A stretch of DNA of 64,000 nt, from NCBI RefSeq assembly GCF_026162425.1, contig NZ_JAOBQJ010000001.1, positions 992,001 through 1,056,000 on the forward strand, read 5' to 3'. Below the pieces are notes generated by a model, which was given only the letters and a program-made list of their open reading frames with translations, was not told the DNA's origin and ran no database searches. The position numbers and the translations under genes are program-made. Origin of the DNA: Flexivirga meconopsidis (GTDB taxonomy: Bacteria; Actinomycetota; Actinomycetes; Actinomycetales; Dermatophilaceae). Within the stretch, counting starts at the first letter, position 1. Every line of letters starts with the position of its first letter. Positions 1 through 8,361 of the stretch are shown in pieces.

Positions 1-2
1 AT

Positions 3-1532
3 CTCGACGGTGATCTGGAGGTCACCTCCGACGGCCGTCGCACTGTTCGAGTGCCGTTTGCCATAAGTGATTTCGAGATCGACACCGTGATCGACATCGA
101 CCGCAAGGTAGTGCTCAGTGCGCAGATGGACGGCTACCGCTACGAGGCACCTTCGTCGGAGTGCGACGCACCGATCTCGGCGCCTACCGCCGACGCGGTG
201 GCTGTCTCCGCCGGCGACCTGCTGCTCCGGGTCAACCCGGATGGCAGCGCCGAGGTCTCGCACCCCGATCACCTCGGCCCGGTGTTCACCTCGCTGTGGC
301 CGACGGCGGGCCGTGGCCGCGTCACTGGTTGGCGAGCTGGACACCCACGCACGCTGACGGTCGAACGGCGGCCGGACGGAGTGACCGTCGCCGAAGAGCT
401 CGAGGATGGTCGGATCGAATGCCACTTCAGCCTGACACCGGATGCACTGTTTCAGCGATTTGTCGCGGAGAATGTCGAGCCCCAGCTCCTACTGCGCAGC
501 TATCACCTCGCAGGCTTGCGCACCGGTTGGGTGCGGGTCTCCACGTCGCAGGAAGATCGCACCGATCCGATCGGTGACGGGCTCGGCGTGCGCGACACGG
601 GTCAACTCCCGGCAGCGCAGCGCCTGCTCCAACCTGGCAGCCAAATCCGCTGGCACCAGGACGATTTCAGCCGTGATATCACGGTGACTGCTGACGTAAC
701 CGGACTAGGCGTGGTCACCAGCACCATGCTCGAACGTCGCTTCGACCCGAGCGACGACCCCGGCCTGCGCATCCACTTCGGTATGGCGCAAGACACCCTC
801 GCCCGGGCAGGCGAGACCGGGTCGGTCGACGCACTGCCAGGACGCACCGACGCGCAGGAGGCACATGCGCAGACGGCTCGCTCCGATGCTGCGGCGGGCG
901 GCGTGATCGGATGGAAGCCGTTCGCGCGCAACGTGTTCCGCTCCGCCCATCCGCGGTCGCGGTCGTTCGCGCACAACCCGCGTTGGTCGGCCGGCGTCTG
1001 GGTGACCCGAGACGTCACCCGTGAGTCCCGTAGCCACGGAATCGGCTGGGGTGTGCCTGAGCCGGGAAGATGGAGTGACGAGGCGGGATCGCTCCGCTAC
1101 GAAGGCCTGTCCCTGCGGGCGGTCAGCTCGGCGAGAGCCGGCATCGCCGCGCTCACCGTGGCCGTTGCTGACAGCACACCCGCGGCCGATGGGGAACTGG
1201 TCGTCTGGCTGACGCCGGACAGCCCGTCCCGTGCTGACGCGGTCTGTTGGTCGCCGGGCGGGACTCCCGTCATACATCCACTGGGGGAGCGGTGGCAGCG
1301 CTGGGCGAGCGCAGTCGACCTGCCGCTTCGCGATGGCCGGTGGCTGCACATCGACTCGTCGGACGCAGGGGGTGACCACCCCGAGATTCTGGTGCGATCC
1401 ACCGAATCCGGCCCACTGGTCGGCTGCCTCACCCGCTCGGGGTGCGCGCAGCAAGCCACCGCGACCTGGCGATTCGCCGTGCTCAACCATCCGCTCGACG
1501 CCACCGAGAACGCCCTGAAACAACCGGCATAA
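3..1532 (+). CDS. Unknown protein, first gene of the KS-CLF cluster (5' truncated)
   Basis: The reading frame is already open at the left edge, so the N-terminus lies outside the window; the GTG at 51 is the first in-window start but the frame continues upstream with normal codons. About 509 residues are visible. I do not recognise the family. The sequence is rich in beta-strand-like, alternating polar and hydrophobic segments, with many Trp and Arg residues and no membrane segment, which would fit a large soluble beta-sandwich protein. It ends 59 bp before the GcvT-like gene, on the same strand, and is probably co-transcribed with it. A role in the adjoining biosynthetic cluster is inferred from position only. 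Confidence 0.7.
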   Translation, partial: LDGDLEVTSDGRRTVRVPFAISDFEIDTVIDIDRKVVLSAQMDGYRYEAPSSECDAPISAPTADAVAVSAGDLLLRVNPDGSAEVSHPDHLGPVFTSLWPTAGRGRVTGWRAGHPRTLTVERRPDGVTVAEELEDGRIECHFSLTPDALFQRFVAENVEPQLLLRSYHLAGLRTGWVRVSTSQEDRTDPIGDGLGVRDTGQLPAAQRLLQPGSQIRWHQDDFSRDITVTADVTGLGVVTSTMLERRFDPSDDPGLRIHFGMAQDTLARAGETGSVDALPGRTDAQEAHAQTARSDAAAGGVIGWKPFARNVFRSAHPRSRSFAHNPRWSAGVWVTRDVTRESRSHGIGWGVPEPGRWSDEAGSLRYEGLSLRAVSSARAGIAALTVAVADSTPAADGELVVWLTPDSPSRADAVCWSPGGTPVIHPLGERWQRWASAVDLPLRDGRWLHIDSSDAGGDHPEILVRSTESGPLVGCLTRSGCAQQATATWRFAVLNHPLDATENALKQPA

Positions 1533-1591
1533 GGCATCAATAACCGCACCGGACAAGATCCGAAAACCACTCACTGCAAAGGACATCAGCC

Positions 1592-2626
1592 ATGACACTC
1601 AGCACTGACACCGAACTGCTCCCCGGCCAGCAGGAGACTGCTGCGGCCGACTACGACACGGTCCGTAGCGGCAGTGCCTGCTATCAGCCGGCCGGCGTGC
1701 TGGTCCGCGTAACTGGCGCCGACCGCCTCGACTACCTGGACACCGTGCTGTCCAAGAGCACCGAGTTCGTCGAGCCCGATCAGGTCCGCGAGGTACTGCT
1801 GCTCACCGACGACGCCGAGCCGTTCGCGGTCGTCACCCACTGGGAGCTCGAAGACGAGACCTGGCTGCTGACGCAGACCCCGGTCGCCGTCGCCGACGTC
1901 GAGGCATTCTTCGCGCAGGCCGCAGATGGCGTCGAGATCGACGTCGCGCCCGCCGGATGGGGCGTTGTCGCGGTGGAAGGACCTGCGTCATGGAAGGTCG
2001 CGGCCCACTACCTCGACTTCGACATCTCGGGTCTGATCCTGCACCAGAGTGCACCGGCCGAGGTCGATGGTGTCGACGGCACTCACTACATCGCCCGCGT
2101 CGGCACCACCGGAGAGTACGGTTACGTGCTGCTGTCTGACACCTTCGAGCAGGTCCGCGCGCACGTGCTTGCCACCACCGAGGGCGAGGGGGGCCGACAG
2201 GTCTCCGCCACCGGACTGAGCCGCGTGCAGGCAGAGGCCGGAAACCCTTTCTATGCAGCAGGATTCGCCGGCCTGGACGTCAGCGCTGCCGACCTGGCGT
2301 GGTTGGTGGACTGGCAGCGCATTGGTGAGTTCCGCGGGTCGGACGCCTTGGCCGCCCCCACCCGTGACGACCGCAAGATCACACCCGTGGTCGTGTCGAA
2401 CGACGCGGCACTCGAGCCAGGGGCCGAGGTGCGCGCGGGTGACACCGTCGTCGGTTCGGTCGCGTTCGAGGCTCCCGCCGGCAACCCCGCCGAGCGGCTC
2501 GCCTTCGTGGTGGTCGACGCCCCGTTCTGGGTCTCGGGCACCGAGCTGCAAGCGGGCGATGCCGAGCTGCAGACGGTCAGCATCCCGCGGGTTGTCTCCC
2601 GGTCGACCACCGAGCGGATGGGCTGA
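1592..2626 (+). CDS. GcvT-like folate-binding aminomethyltransferase family protein
   Basis: A 344-aa protein of the glycine-cleavage T-protein / folate-binding family. Visible family features are the N-terminal strand GVLVRVTGADRLDYLD (about residues 35-50), the GTTGEYGYVLLSD segment (about 170-182) and the substrate-domain stretch around AEAGNPFYAAGFAGLD (about 212-227), followed by a C-terminal barrel. True GcvT works with GcvH and GcvP, and neither is nearby. Paralogues of this family also carry out tetrahydrofolate-dependent demethylation, for example DmdA, so a one-carbon transfer or O/N-demethylation in the cluster is possible. The ATG has an AAAGGAC ribosome site. The gene ends 5 bp before the KS-CLF gene, which implies translational coupling. 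Family assignment is firm; the substrate is unknown. Confidence 0.8.
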   Translation: MTLSTDTELLPGQQETAAADYDTVRSGSACYQPAGVLVRVTGADRLDYLDTVLSKSTEFVEPDQVREVLLLTDDAEPFAVVTHWELEDETWLLTQTPVAVADVEAFFAQAADGVEIDVAPAGWGVVAVEGPASWKVAAHYLDFDISGLILHQSAPAEVDGVDGTHYIARVGTTGEYGYVLLSDTFEQVRAHVLATTEGEGGRQVSATGLSRVQAEAGNPFYAAGFAGLDVSAADLAWLVDWQRIGEFRGSDALAAPTRDDRKITPVVVSNDAALEPGAEVRAGDTVVGSVAFEAPAGNPAERLAFVVVDAPFWVSGTELQAGDAELQTVSIPRVVSRSTTERMG

Positions 2627-2631
2627 GCAGC

Positions 2632-4938
2632 ATGACACGAGTCGTAGTCACCGGCCTTGGACTGATCTGCGACGTCGGGAACACGGTGCAGGAGTGCTGG
2701 GATTCCCTCGTCTCTGGTCGACCGGGTATCCGGGAGAACACGTTGTTCGACACCTCCGGTATGCCGACCGCGCTCGTCGGCGAGGCAGCCTTCGAGGGTG
2801 AGGACGGAGTCGACCGCTGCGTCGGCCTCGGCTCGGTCGCCATCGGAGAAGCCCTGCAGGACGCAGGGATCGACCCCGGGCAGCTGGGCGAGCGCCTCGG
2901 GTTCATCGTCGGCAGCAGCCTTGGCCCGATGCCGAGCCTGCAGGAATTCCATCGGGACTACCTGGTCAACGGTGCCGATAGCTCCGCTCCTGGGCTGGCC
3001 GCCAGATCGGTGTTGCATAGCGCCGCCGACGCACTCGCCGCCGGGTTCGGGGTGACCGGTCCCCGGGCGGTGACCTCCAACGCATGCGCCGCCAGCGCGG
3101 TCGCGATCGGCTACGCGGCCGAGTTGTTGTGGAGCGGCGAGGTTGACGCCGTGCTGACCGGAGGCGTCGACCCGCTCGCCTCCCTGTCGGCATACGGTTT
3201 CAGCAGCCTGGGTGCGCTCGCCGAAGGCCCGTGCTCACCGTTGGCCGCGTCCGACGGCCTGACCCTCGGCGAGGGTGCCGGATTCCTGGTCCTGGAGACG
3301 CTTGAGTCGGCGCAGGAACGCGGCGCGACCGTGTACGCCGAGGTCACCGGCTATGGCCTCACCTGTGACGGCTACCACCAGACCGCGCCCGACCCGTCGG
3401 GTGACGGGCCGCTTCGGTCGATGTCCGAAGCGCTGCGCAGCTCCGGGCTGACCGCGACCGACGTCGACTACATCAATATGCACGGCACCGGGACCCCGAC
3501 CAACGACGCGGTCGAGCCCAAGTCGGTGCGGTTGCTGCTTGGCGGCCAGTCAGCTCCGGCAGTCAGCTCGACGAAGTCGATGACTGGGCACACACTCGGT
3601 GCGGCCGGGGCCGTGGAGGCGATCTGTTCGGTGCTGGCGATCCACCACGGGATGCTGCCCCCCACAGTCAACACGGGGGACGCCGCCGACCGCAGCGGGC
3701 TGGACATCGTGCCCGAGGCCGGTCGTAAGCAGGACACCTCGGTCGCGTTGTCCAACTCCTTCGCCTTCGGCGGCAACAACGCGTCAGTGGTGCTGACCGC
3801 GCCCGGACGGGTGGAAAGACTCCCGCAGGCAAAAGCGAAGAAGGTTGTGATCAGCGGTGTTTCGGGGCTCACCGCGGAGGCGGTGACCTCGGACGAGCTG
3901 CGGACCGCTCTGCGCGATGGGTCGTCGACCTTCGGCGCTCCGCGTGACATCGCGGGGCTGGGCTCGATCGCCTTCGGGGCGATCGACACCCGGCCACTCG
4001 CCCGGAAGATCAACCCGGCGAAGGCGCGTCGCATGGATCCGATGAGCATCCTCGCAGCTGCGGCCGTCACCGATCTCTACGCGCAGATCGGCAAGCCATC
4101 CCGCGCGGTGGCTGCCGACACCGGTGTCGTGTTCGGGACTGGCTTCGGTCCGTTGAGTGCAGTGGGCGACTTCCATACCGGACTGGTCCGAGGCGGGGTC
4201 TCCGGCGCTAACGCACTCGCCTTTCCGAATACCGTCGTCAACGCCGCCGCCGGACACCTGGCGATGCTCAACCGCTACCGGGGTTACGCCGCGACGCTCA
4301 CGTGTGGCGGCACCAGCGCGCTGGACGCGCTACATCTTGCGACGAAGGTGATGGAGCGCGGCGCCGCGGACCGGATCCTGGTGGTCGTCGTCGATGAGTT
4401 CCCGCAGGTCGCGCTCGACGTGCAGGCGCGGATTCATCCCTACGCGGCGGACGGCGTGGTCCGAGTCGGTGGAGGCACTGGGTCGGTCCTGGCCGACGGA
4501 GCGGTCGCGGTGTTGCTGGAGACCGAGGAGGCCGCCGAGGCGGCCGGTAGTGCACCGATCGGCCGCTTCCTCGGTTTCGGGGCCTGCGCCGACAACGCCG
4601 GTGGCGCGCGGTTGGCTGACGACGGCGCTGCATGGGGCCGGTCCTTTGAGCTCGCGCTGAAGCGCTCCGGTCATGAGGCGGTGGACCTGTTCGTGTCGGC
4701 GGGCAACGGTTACGCCCTGGTCGACGACGCCGAACAGCTCGCCATGAAGGCGGCCGGACTAGAGAGCGCCGAGACGATTGCGCCCAAGGAGATTGTCGGC
4801 GAAACCTATGGCTCCGCAGCGGGTTTCGGTCTCATCGCGGCTCTGGACCGGCTGCAGGCAAACGCCACAGGGGTCGCACTCCTTTCCAGTTTCGCGTATG
4901 GCGCGAGCTACCACGCGGCCGTCGTCGGTTCCTGCTGA
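2632..4938 (+). CDS. Fused beta-ketoacyl synthase - chain-length-factor-like protein
   Basis: A 768-aa single ORF with two thiolase-fold ketosynthase halves. The first half (about 1-395) has a complete KAS II triad: Cys152 in SNACAASAVAIG, His284 in MHGTGTPTND and His320 in KSMTGHTLGAAGA. The second half (from about 400) aligns by eye to the same fold but reads TLTCGGTSALDAL where the active-site Cys is expected: Gly559 sits at the Cys position, with a Cys one residue earlier. The two His motifs are replaced by SAGNG and GETYGSAAG. That is the pattern of a catalytically dead chain-length factor. In type II polyketide systems KS and CLF are normally separate subunits forming a heterodimer; here they are covalently joined. 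No acyl carrier protein is seen in the window. Probably elongates an ACP-bound chain. Confidence 0.85.
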   Translation: MTRVVVTGLGLICDVGNTVQECWDSLVSGRPGIRENTLFDTSGMPTALVGEAAFEGEDGVDRCVGLGSVAIGEALQDAGIDPGQLGERLGFIVGSSLGPMPSLQEFHRDYLVNGADSSAPGLAARSVLHSAADALAAGFGVTGPRAVTSNACAASAVAIGYAAELLWSGEVDAVLTGGVDPLASLSAYGFSSLGALAEGPCSPLAASDGLTLGEGAGFLVLETLESAQERGATVYAEVTGYGLTCDGYHQTAPDPSGDGPLRSMSEALRSSGLTATDVDYINMHGTGTPTNDAVEPKSVRLLLGGQSAPAVSSTKSMTGHTLGAAGAVEAICSVLAIHHGMLPPTVNTGDAADRSGLDIVPEAGRKQDTSVALSNSFAFGGNNASVVLTAPGRVERLPQAKAKKVVISGVSGLTAEAVTSDELRTALRDGSSTFGAPRDIAGLGSIAFGAIDTRPLARKINPAKARRMDPMSILAAAAVTDLYAQIGKPSRAVAADTGVVFGTGFGPLSAVGDFHTGLVRGGVSGANALAFPNTVVNAAAGHLAMLNRYRGYAATLTCGGTSALDALHLATKVMERGAADRILVVVVDEFPQVALDVQARIHPYAADGVVRVGGGTGSVLADGAVAVLLETEEAAEAAGSAPIGRFLGFGACADNAGGARLADDGAAWGRSFELALKRSGHEAVDLFVSAGNGYALVDDAEQLAMKAAGLESAETIAPKEIVGETYGSAAGFGLIAALDRLQANATGVALLSSFAYGASYHAAVVGSC

Positions 4939-4950
4939 GCGGATCGACTC

Positions 4951-5562
4951 ATGAACGCCACACCCACCACCGCCAAAGACGCCAGGCGGTCCGCCGTCCC
5001 GTTCTGGGGTCTGCGGTGGTGGGTACGGCGTTCCACCACCCCGGCACACGACGACTTCGGCCGCCGCCGTTCGGTCTCTGCTCGTGTGGAGCTGCGACGT
5101 GCTGCAACCGAACTGCTCGGCGCGGATCCGGGAGCGCCCACTGTCGACCGATTTGGACGCTGGCAGTGGCCCGAGCTGGGTGTGCACGGTTCGACGTCCA
5201 GCGTGCCCGGTATCGCAGCCGTCGCGCTCTCGACCGTTGGCCCAGTCGGTGTCGACGTGCAGGACGACCGGCAGCGGCCGCACACGATGCTGTGGGCGCG
5301 CCGAAAGCTCGGCCTACCCGACGCTCCGAGCGTCGAAAGGGCAGTAGGACTAGGCGATTTCAGCGAGATCGAAGCCATGCTCAAAGCCGCAGGCTGGGTC
5401 GGGCGTCAGCCCGACGTGGTCCCGGTCCCGCCGTGGTCGCCCGGCTGGCGCCGGGTCTCCGACGCCTGGTGGGTCCGTTCGACGTATCTGCCGGCGTTGC
5501 GAGCGCATGTGGCGCTCGCGGCCGGCCAACCATTACCCGTCTCGATCGAAGGATTGTCATGA
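4951..5562 (+). CDS. Divergent Sfp-type phosphopantetheinyl transferase-like protein
   Basis: A 203-aa protein whose centre matches the 4'-phosphopantetheinyl transferase signature. VGVDVQD supplies the metal-binding Asp102, and 39 residues later IEAMLKAAG supplies Glu141 and Lys145 in the KEAxxKxxG spacing, although the first Lys is Ile here. The preceding HGSTSSVPGIAAVALS resembles the SISHS block, with the usual His-Ser altered. Such enzymes load the phosphopantetheine arm onto carrier proteins, which fits its position 12 bp after the KS-CLF gene. The degenerate motifs leave open an inactive homologue or a very divergent enzyme. The stop codon overlaps the next start (ATGA-type overlap at 5559-5562). 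Confidence 0.6.
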   Translation: MNATPTTAKDARRSAVPFWGLRWWVRRSTTPAHDDFGRRRSVSARVELRRAATELLGADPGAPTVDRFGRWQWPELGVHGSTSSVPGIAAVALSTVGPVGVDVQDDRQRPHTMLWARRKLGLPDAPSVERAVGLGDFSEIEAMLKAAGWVGRQPDVVPVPPWSPGWRRVSDAWWVRSTYLPALRAHVALAAGQPLPVSIEGLS

Positions 5563-6773
5563 CCGTCATCGACGTCACGAGCTACCGACGGCGCGTGTCG
5601 CACGTCGAGCGCTCCTATCTCAACGCCCTCGTCAAGGGCAGCGCGTGCACTATCCAGTTGGTCGTGGAGTGCGCCGGAGACCTCGATCTGACCGCCTTGT
5701 CCGCAGCCGTCGACCGCGCGACCGACGCCAACCCCGGCATGCGGGTCACTCGCAAGGGCACCTGGTGGAAGGAGGGTGGTGAGCCACCCGGTGTTCGAAT
5801 CATCGATCCTGCTGTTCCGTTGCGGGACAACGGATTTGCCCACCCGTGGTGTTACGAGGGCTTCGATATCGTCCGGGGTCCGGTCGCCGATGTCATCGTG
5901 CAGCCTGGTCGTGCCGGTGAACCTCATCTGCTGATCTTCCGCACCAGCCACGCCGTGTCCGATGGCCGCGGGCTCGAGCACTGGGTGCACGACATCTTCC
6001 GCGCGATGCGGGGCGAGGAGCCGCATGGCTCATTCAGCGCGCTCACCGACGCACACTTTGCAGCCAGGGCAGCTGGGTTGACCGTGCGGGACGGAGGTTT
6101 CCAGCCCTGTTCGGTCGGGTCCTTCGCCTCGCCCTTCGCACCTGCGGGTGACCTAGCTGACGCCGGTCGTCCGGTGTGGACCCAGCGCACGATCACCGTC
6201 GGTGGGCAGGCTGGCGTCGCGGCTCGGATCGCGGTGGCCGTCGCCCGCCGGGCGCCACGGCCGGGCACCGACGGTGACGCCCGCGTCGTCATACCCGTCG
6301 ACATGCGGCGGCACGACAAGTCGGTGCGGTCGACGGCAAACCTGAGCGCGCCGATCTTCCTCGACGTCGATGCCACCGATGACTGGTCGGCGGTGCACGG
6401 CGACCTGCTTGTCGCGCTCATGTCGGCCAAGGAAGCCGCTCCGCTGGTCAATGGCTATCGGGGCAGCAACGGCTTCGCCCAGACGTTGTCCGACGCTGCG
6501 GCAGGCCCGGAGGTGCGCGACGGCATCGAATGGCACCCCTGCAGTGCGGTGATCTCGGACCACGGCACCGCGCACCTGCCGAACTTCAGCGGTGGCGGCC
6601 TGACCGCGCGACGGTTGTTCACCCTGCCGATGTTGGTGCCCTACTCGGCAATGTTCGTCAGCGCGTTCACCAGTCGGGATCAATTGACCGTGACGATCTG
6701 CCACCGCGACGGGCCCGGGGCGCGCGACACCGCCGAGTCGCTACTCGACGAGATTCAGGAGCTGCTCTCGTGA
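5559..6773 (+). CDS. Condensation-domain-like / HxxxDG acyltransferase
   Basis: A 404-aa protein starting at the ATG that overlaps the preceding stop; a much longer open frame upstream is the shadow of the PPTase gene. It carries SHAVSDGRG with His131, Asp135 and Gly136, the HHxxxDG-type active site of NRPS condensation domains, PapA-type and wax-ester acyltransferases. A second half ends with a segment resembling the DFGWG region in position but not in sequence. Free-standing enzymes of this superfamily typically esterify or amidate a carrier-bound acyl chain, so it is a candidate for releasing or decorating the product made by the KS-CLF protein. The stop TGA overlaps the GTG start of the transporter gene (6770). 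Superfamily confident, reaction inferred. Confidence 0.7.
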   Translation: MTVIDVTSYRRRVSHVERSYLNALVKGSACTIQLVVECAGDLDLTALSAAVDRATDANPGMRVTRKGTWWKEGGEPPGVRIIDPAVPLRDNGFAHPWCYEGFDIVRGPVADVIVQPGRAGEPHLLIFRTSHAVSDGRGLEHWVHDIFRAMRGEEPHGSFSALTDAHFAARAAGLTVRDGGFQPCSVGSFASPFAPAGDLADAGRPVWTQRTITVGGQAGVAARIAVAVARRAPRPGTDGDARVVIPVDMRRHDKSVRSTANLSAPIFLDVDATDDWSAVHGDLLVALMSAKEAAPLVNGYRGSNGFAQTLSDAAAGPEVRDGIEWHPCSAVISDHGTAHLPNFSGGGLTARRLFTLPMLVPYSAMFVSAFTSRDQLTVTICHRDGPGARDTAESLLDEIQELLS

Positions 6774-8245
6774 CCATTCAAGCGTATCGGCCACGGCACG
6801 CTGCCTCAGACTCGAAAATCACTGAAAAACAGGGTGTTTCGTCGCCAGGGAGCATGGGGATTCCGCTCAGCATCGTCGTGTTGTCCATCGTCGGTTCCTT
6901 CCTGCCACTCCTCGACAGCACCGTCGTCAACGTCTCCCTCGACGCCACCGCGCGCAGCCTCGGCGGACTCAGCGATGTGCAGTGGGTCGTTACCGCTTAC
7001 TTGCTCGCGCTTGCCGCGTCAATGCCCTTGGTGAGTTGGATGACCAGACGCTTCGGCATCCGCACCGTATTTGCTTCTGCTGTCGGCGGATTCGCCGCCG
7101 GGTCAGCGATGTGCGCATTCGCGCCGACGCTGCAAATCCTGGTTGCCGGCCGTGTCGTGTCGGGGCTTGCCGGGGGTGTGCTCGCGCCCGCAGCCACGAT
7201 CCTGCTCGTGCAAAGCGTGCCTCGTGAGCGGATCGCCAAGGTGCAGGCGTTGAGCGGGTCGGTGATGCTCGTCGGCCCGCTGCTCGGCCCGACCATTGGT
7301 GGCTTGTTGATCGAGGCGGGTGGTTGGCCGGCCGTCTACTGGGTGAACCTGCCGATCTGCGGTTTCTGCCTGGTTCGCGCACTGCGCACGATCCCGCGCA
7401 ATTCCGATCATCGCCAGCAGATTCCGCTCGACAAGCTCGGGGCGGTCACCGGGTCGGCCGCCGCCGTGCTGCTGGTCCTCGCGATCCATCTGATGGGCGT
7501 CGCCCAGGGTCTGACGCAGACGGCGGCGCTTGTGCTGGCCGGTGCTGTTGCCACGGGGATGATCTTCGTGCGCTGCGAGTTGCGGCAGCGCGCGCCGATG
7601 ACCGACCTGCGCCTGCTGAGCAACCGGATCTACCGGCTCTCGGCCAGCAACGTCTTCATGCTCGGCTTCGTGCTCTACGGGCCGATGGTCGTCATGCCGC
7701 TCTACTTGCAGCTCGGTCGTGGCAACAGCAGTGTGACCACCGGTTTGTTGCTCTCGGTCGGCGGTGCCGGAGTGCTGGGCTCGGCCGCCGTGTCCAGCAG
7801 GGCGATCAAGCGGTTCGGCTGCGGAGCGACCATGCTGTTCGGCATCACGCTGACGTTGGTGTCCACTGCGCCGCTGTTGTCGCTGCGCGCAGACACGTCA
7901 TACACGCTCATCCTGGCGTGTCTGGTGGTGCGTGGCGCCGGCGTCGGCATGACGATCGTGCCCGCCATGACCAGTGCCTTCGCCAGCATTCCGTCGTCCT
8001 CGGTGCCCGATGCCTCCCCGCAGCTGAACCTGCTGCAGCGCATCGGCGGAGCGATCTCGGCGACCCTGGTCACGGTTGCGGTGCAACACAGCCTGCAACA
8101 CCCCAACGTGGTGCCGGGCAACGCGTTCGGCACACCGTTCGCGTGGGTGCTCGGCACCTCGTTCGCGACGCTGGTGCCCGCCGTGCTTCTCGCACTTGCC
8201 GAGCGCGCGCGGCACCGCGAGGGAGACCTGCCGCAAAGCGCGTGA
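6770..8245 (+). CDS. MFS drug-type exporter (DHA2 / 14-TM family)
   Basis: A 491-aa integral membrane transporter starting at GTG 6770, which overlaps the preceding TGA. It opens with the family motif LPLLDSTVVNVSLDATARSL, then a run of hydrophobic helices and the loop motif WMTRRFGIRT, typical of EmrB/QacA-like proton-driven exporters. Length and helix number fit the 14-helix DHA2 group. Its tight coupling to the biosynthetic genes suggests export of the cluster product or self-resistance. It is the last gene of the coupled run; the next gene (SARP) begins 116 bp downstream. Confidence 0.85.
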   Translation: MTIQAYRPRHAASDSKITEKQGVSSPGSMGIPLSIVVLSIVGSFLPLLDSTVVNVSLDATARSLGGLSDVQWVVTAYLLALAASMPLVSWMTRRFGIRTVFASAVGGFAAGSAMCAFAPTLQILVAGRVVSGLAGGVLAPAATILLVQSVPRERIAKVQALSGSVMLVGPLLGPTIGGLLIEAGGWPAVYWVNLPICGFCLVRALRTIPRNSDHRQQIPLDKLGAVTGSAAAVLLVLAIHLMGVAQGLTQTAALVLAGAVATGMIFVRCELRQRAPMTDLRLLSNRIYRLSASNVFMLGFVLYGPMVVMPLYLQLGRGNSSVTTGLLLSVGGAGVLGSAAVSSRAIKRFGCGATMLFGITLTLVSTAPLLSLRADTSYTLILACLVVRGAGVGMTIVPAMTSAFASIPSSSVPDASPQLNLLQRIGGAISATLVTVAVQHSLQHPNVVPGNAFGTPFAWVLGTSFATLVPAVLLALAERARHREGDLPQSA

Positions 8246-8361
8246 CTTGGAACGGATGTCGTGCTGACTTGCCGCTGACACGACCCTGACCTCCGCCTCG
8301 ACCGACGCACCCTCGATCTCGTCACGAGTGTGCGCCGGTCGGCGCGGGGAGGCGGTCAGCG

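Noticed and set aside
5016-5558. Extended N-terminus of the HxxxDG acyltransferase frame
   Set aside because: The upstream part is the shadow of the PPTase gene; the conserved fold begins at ATG 5559.
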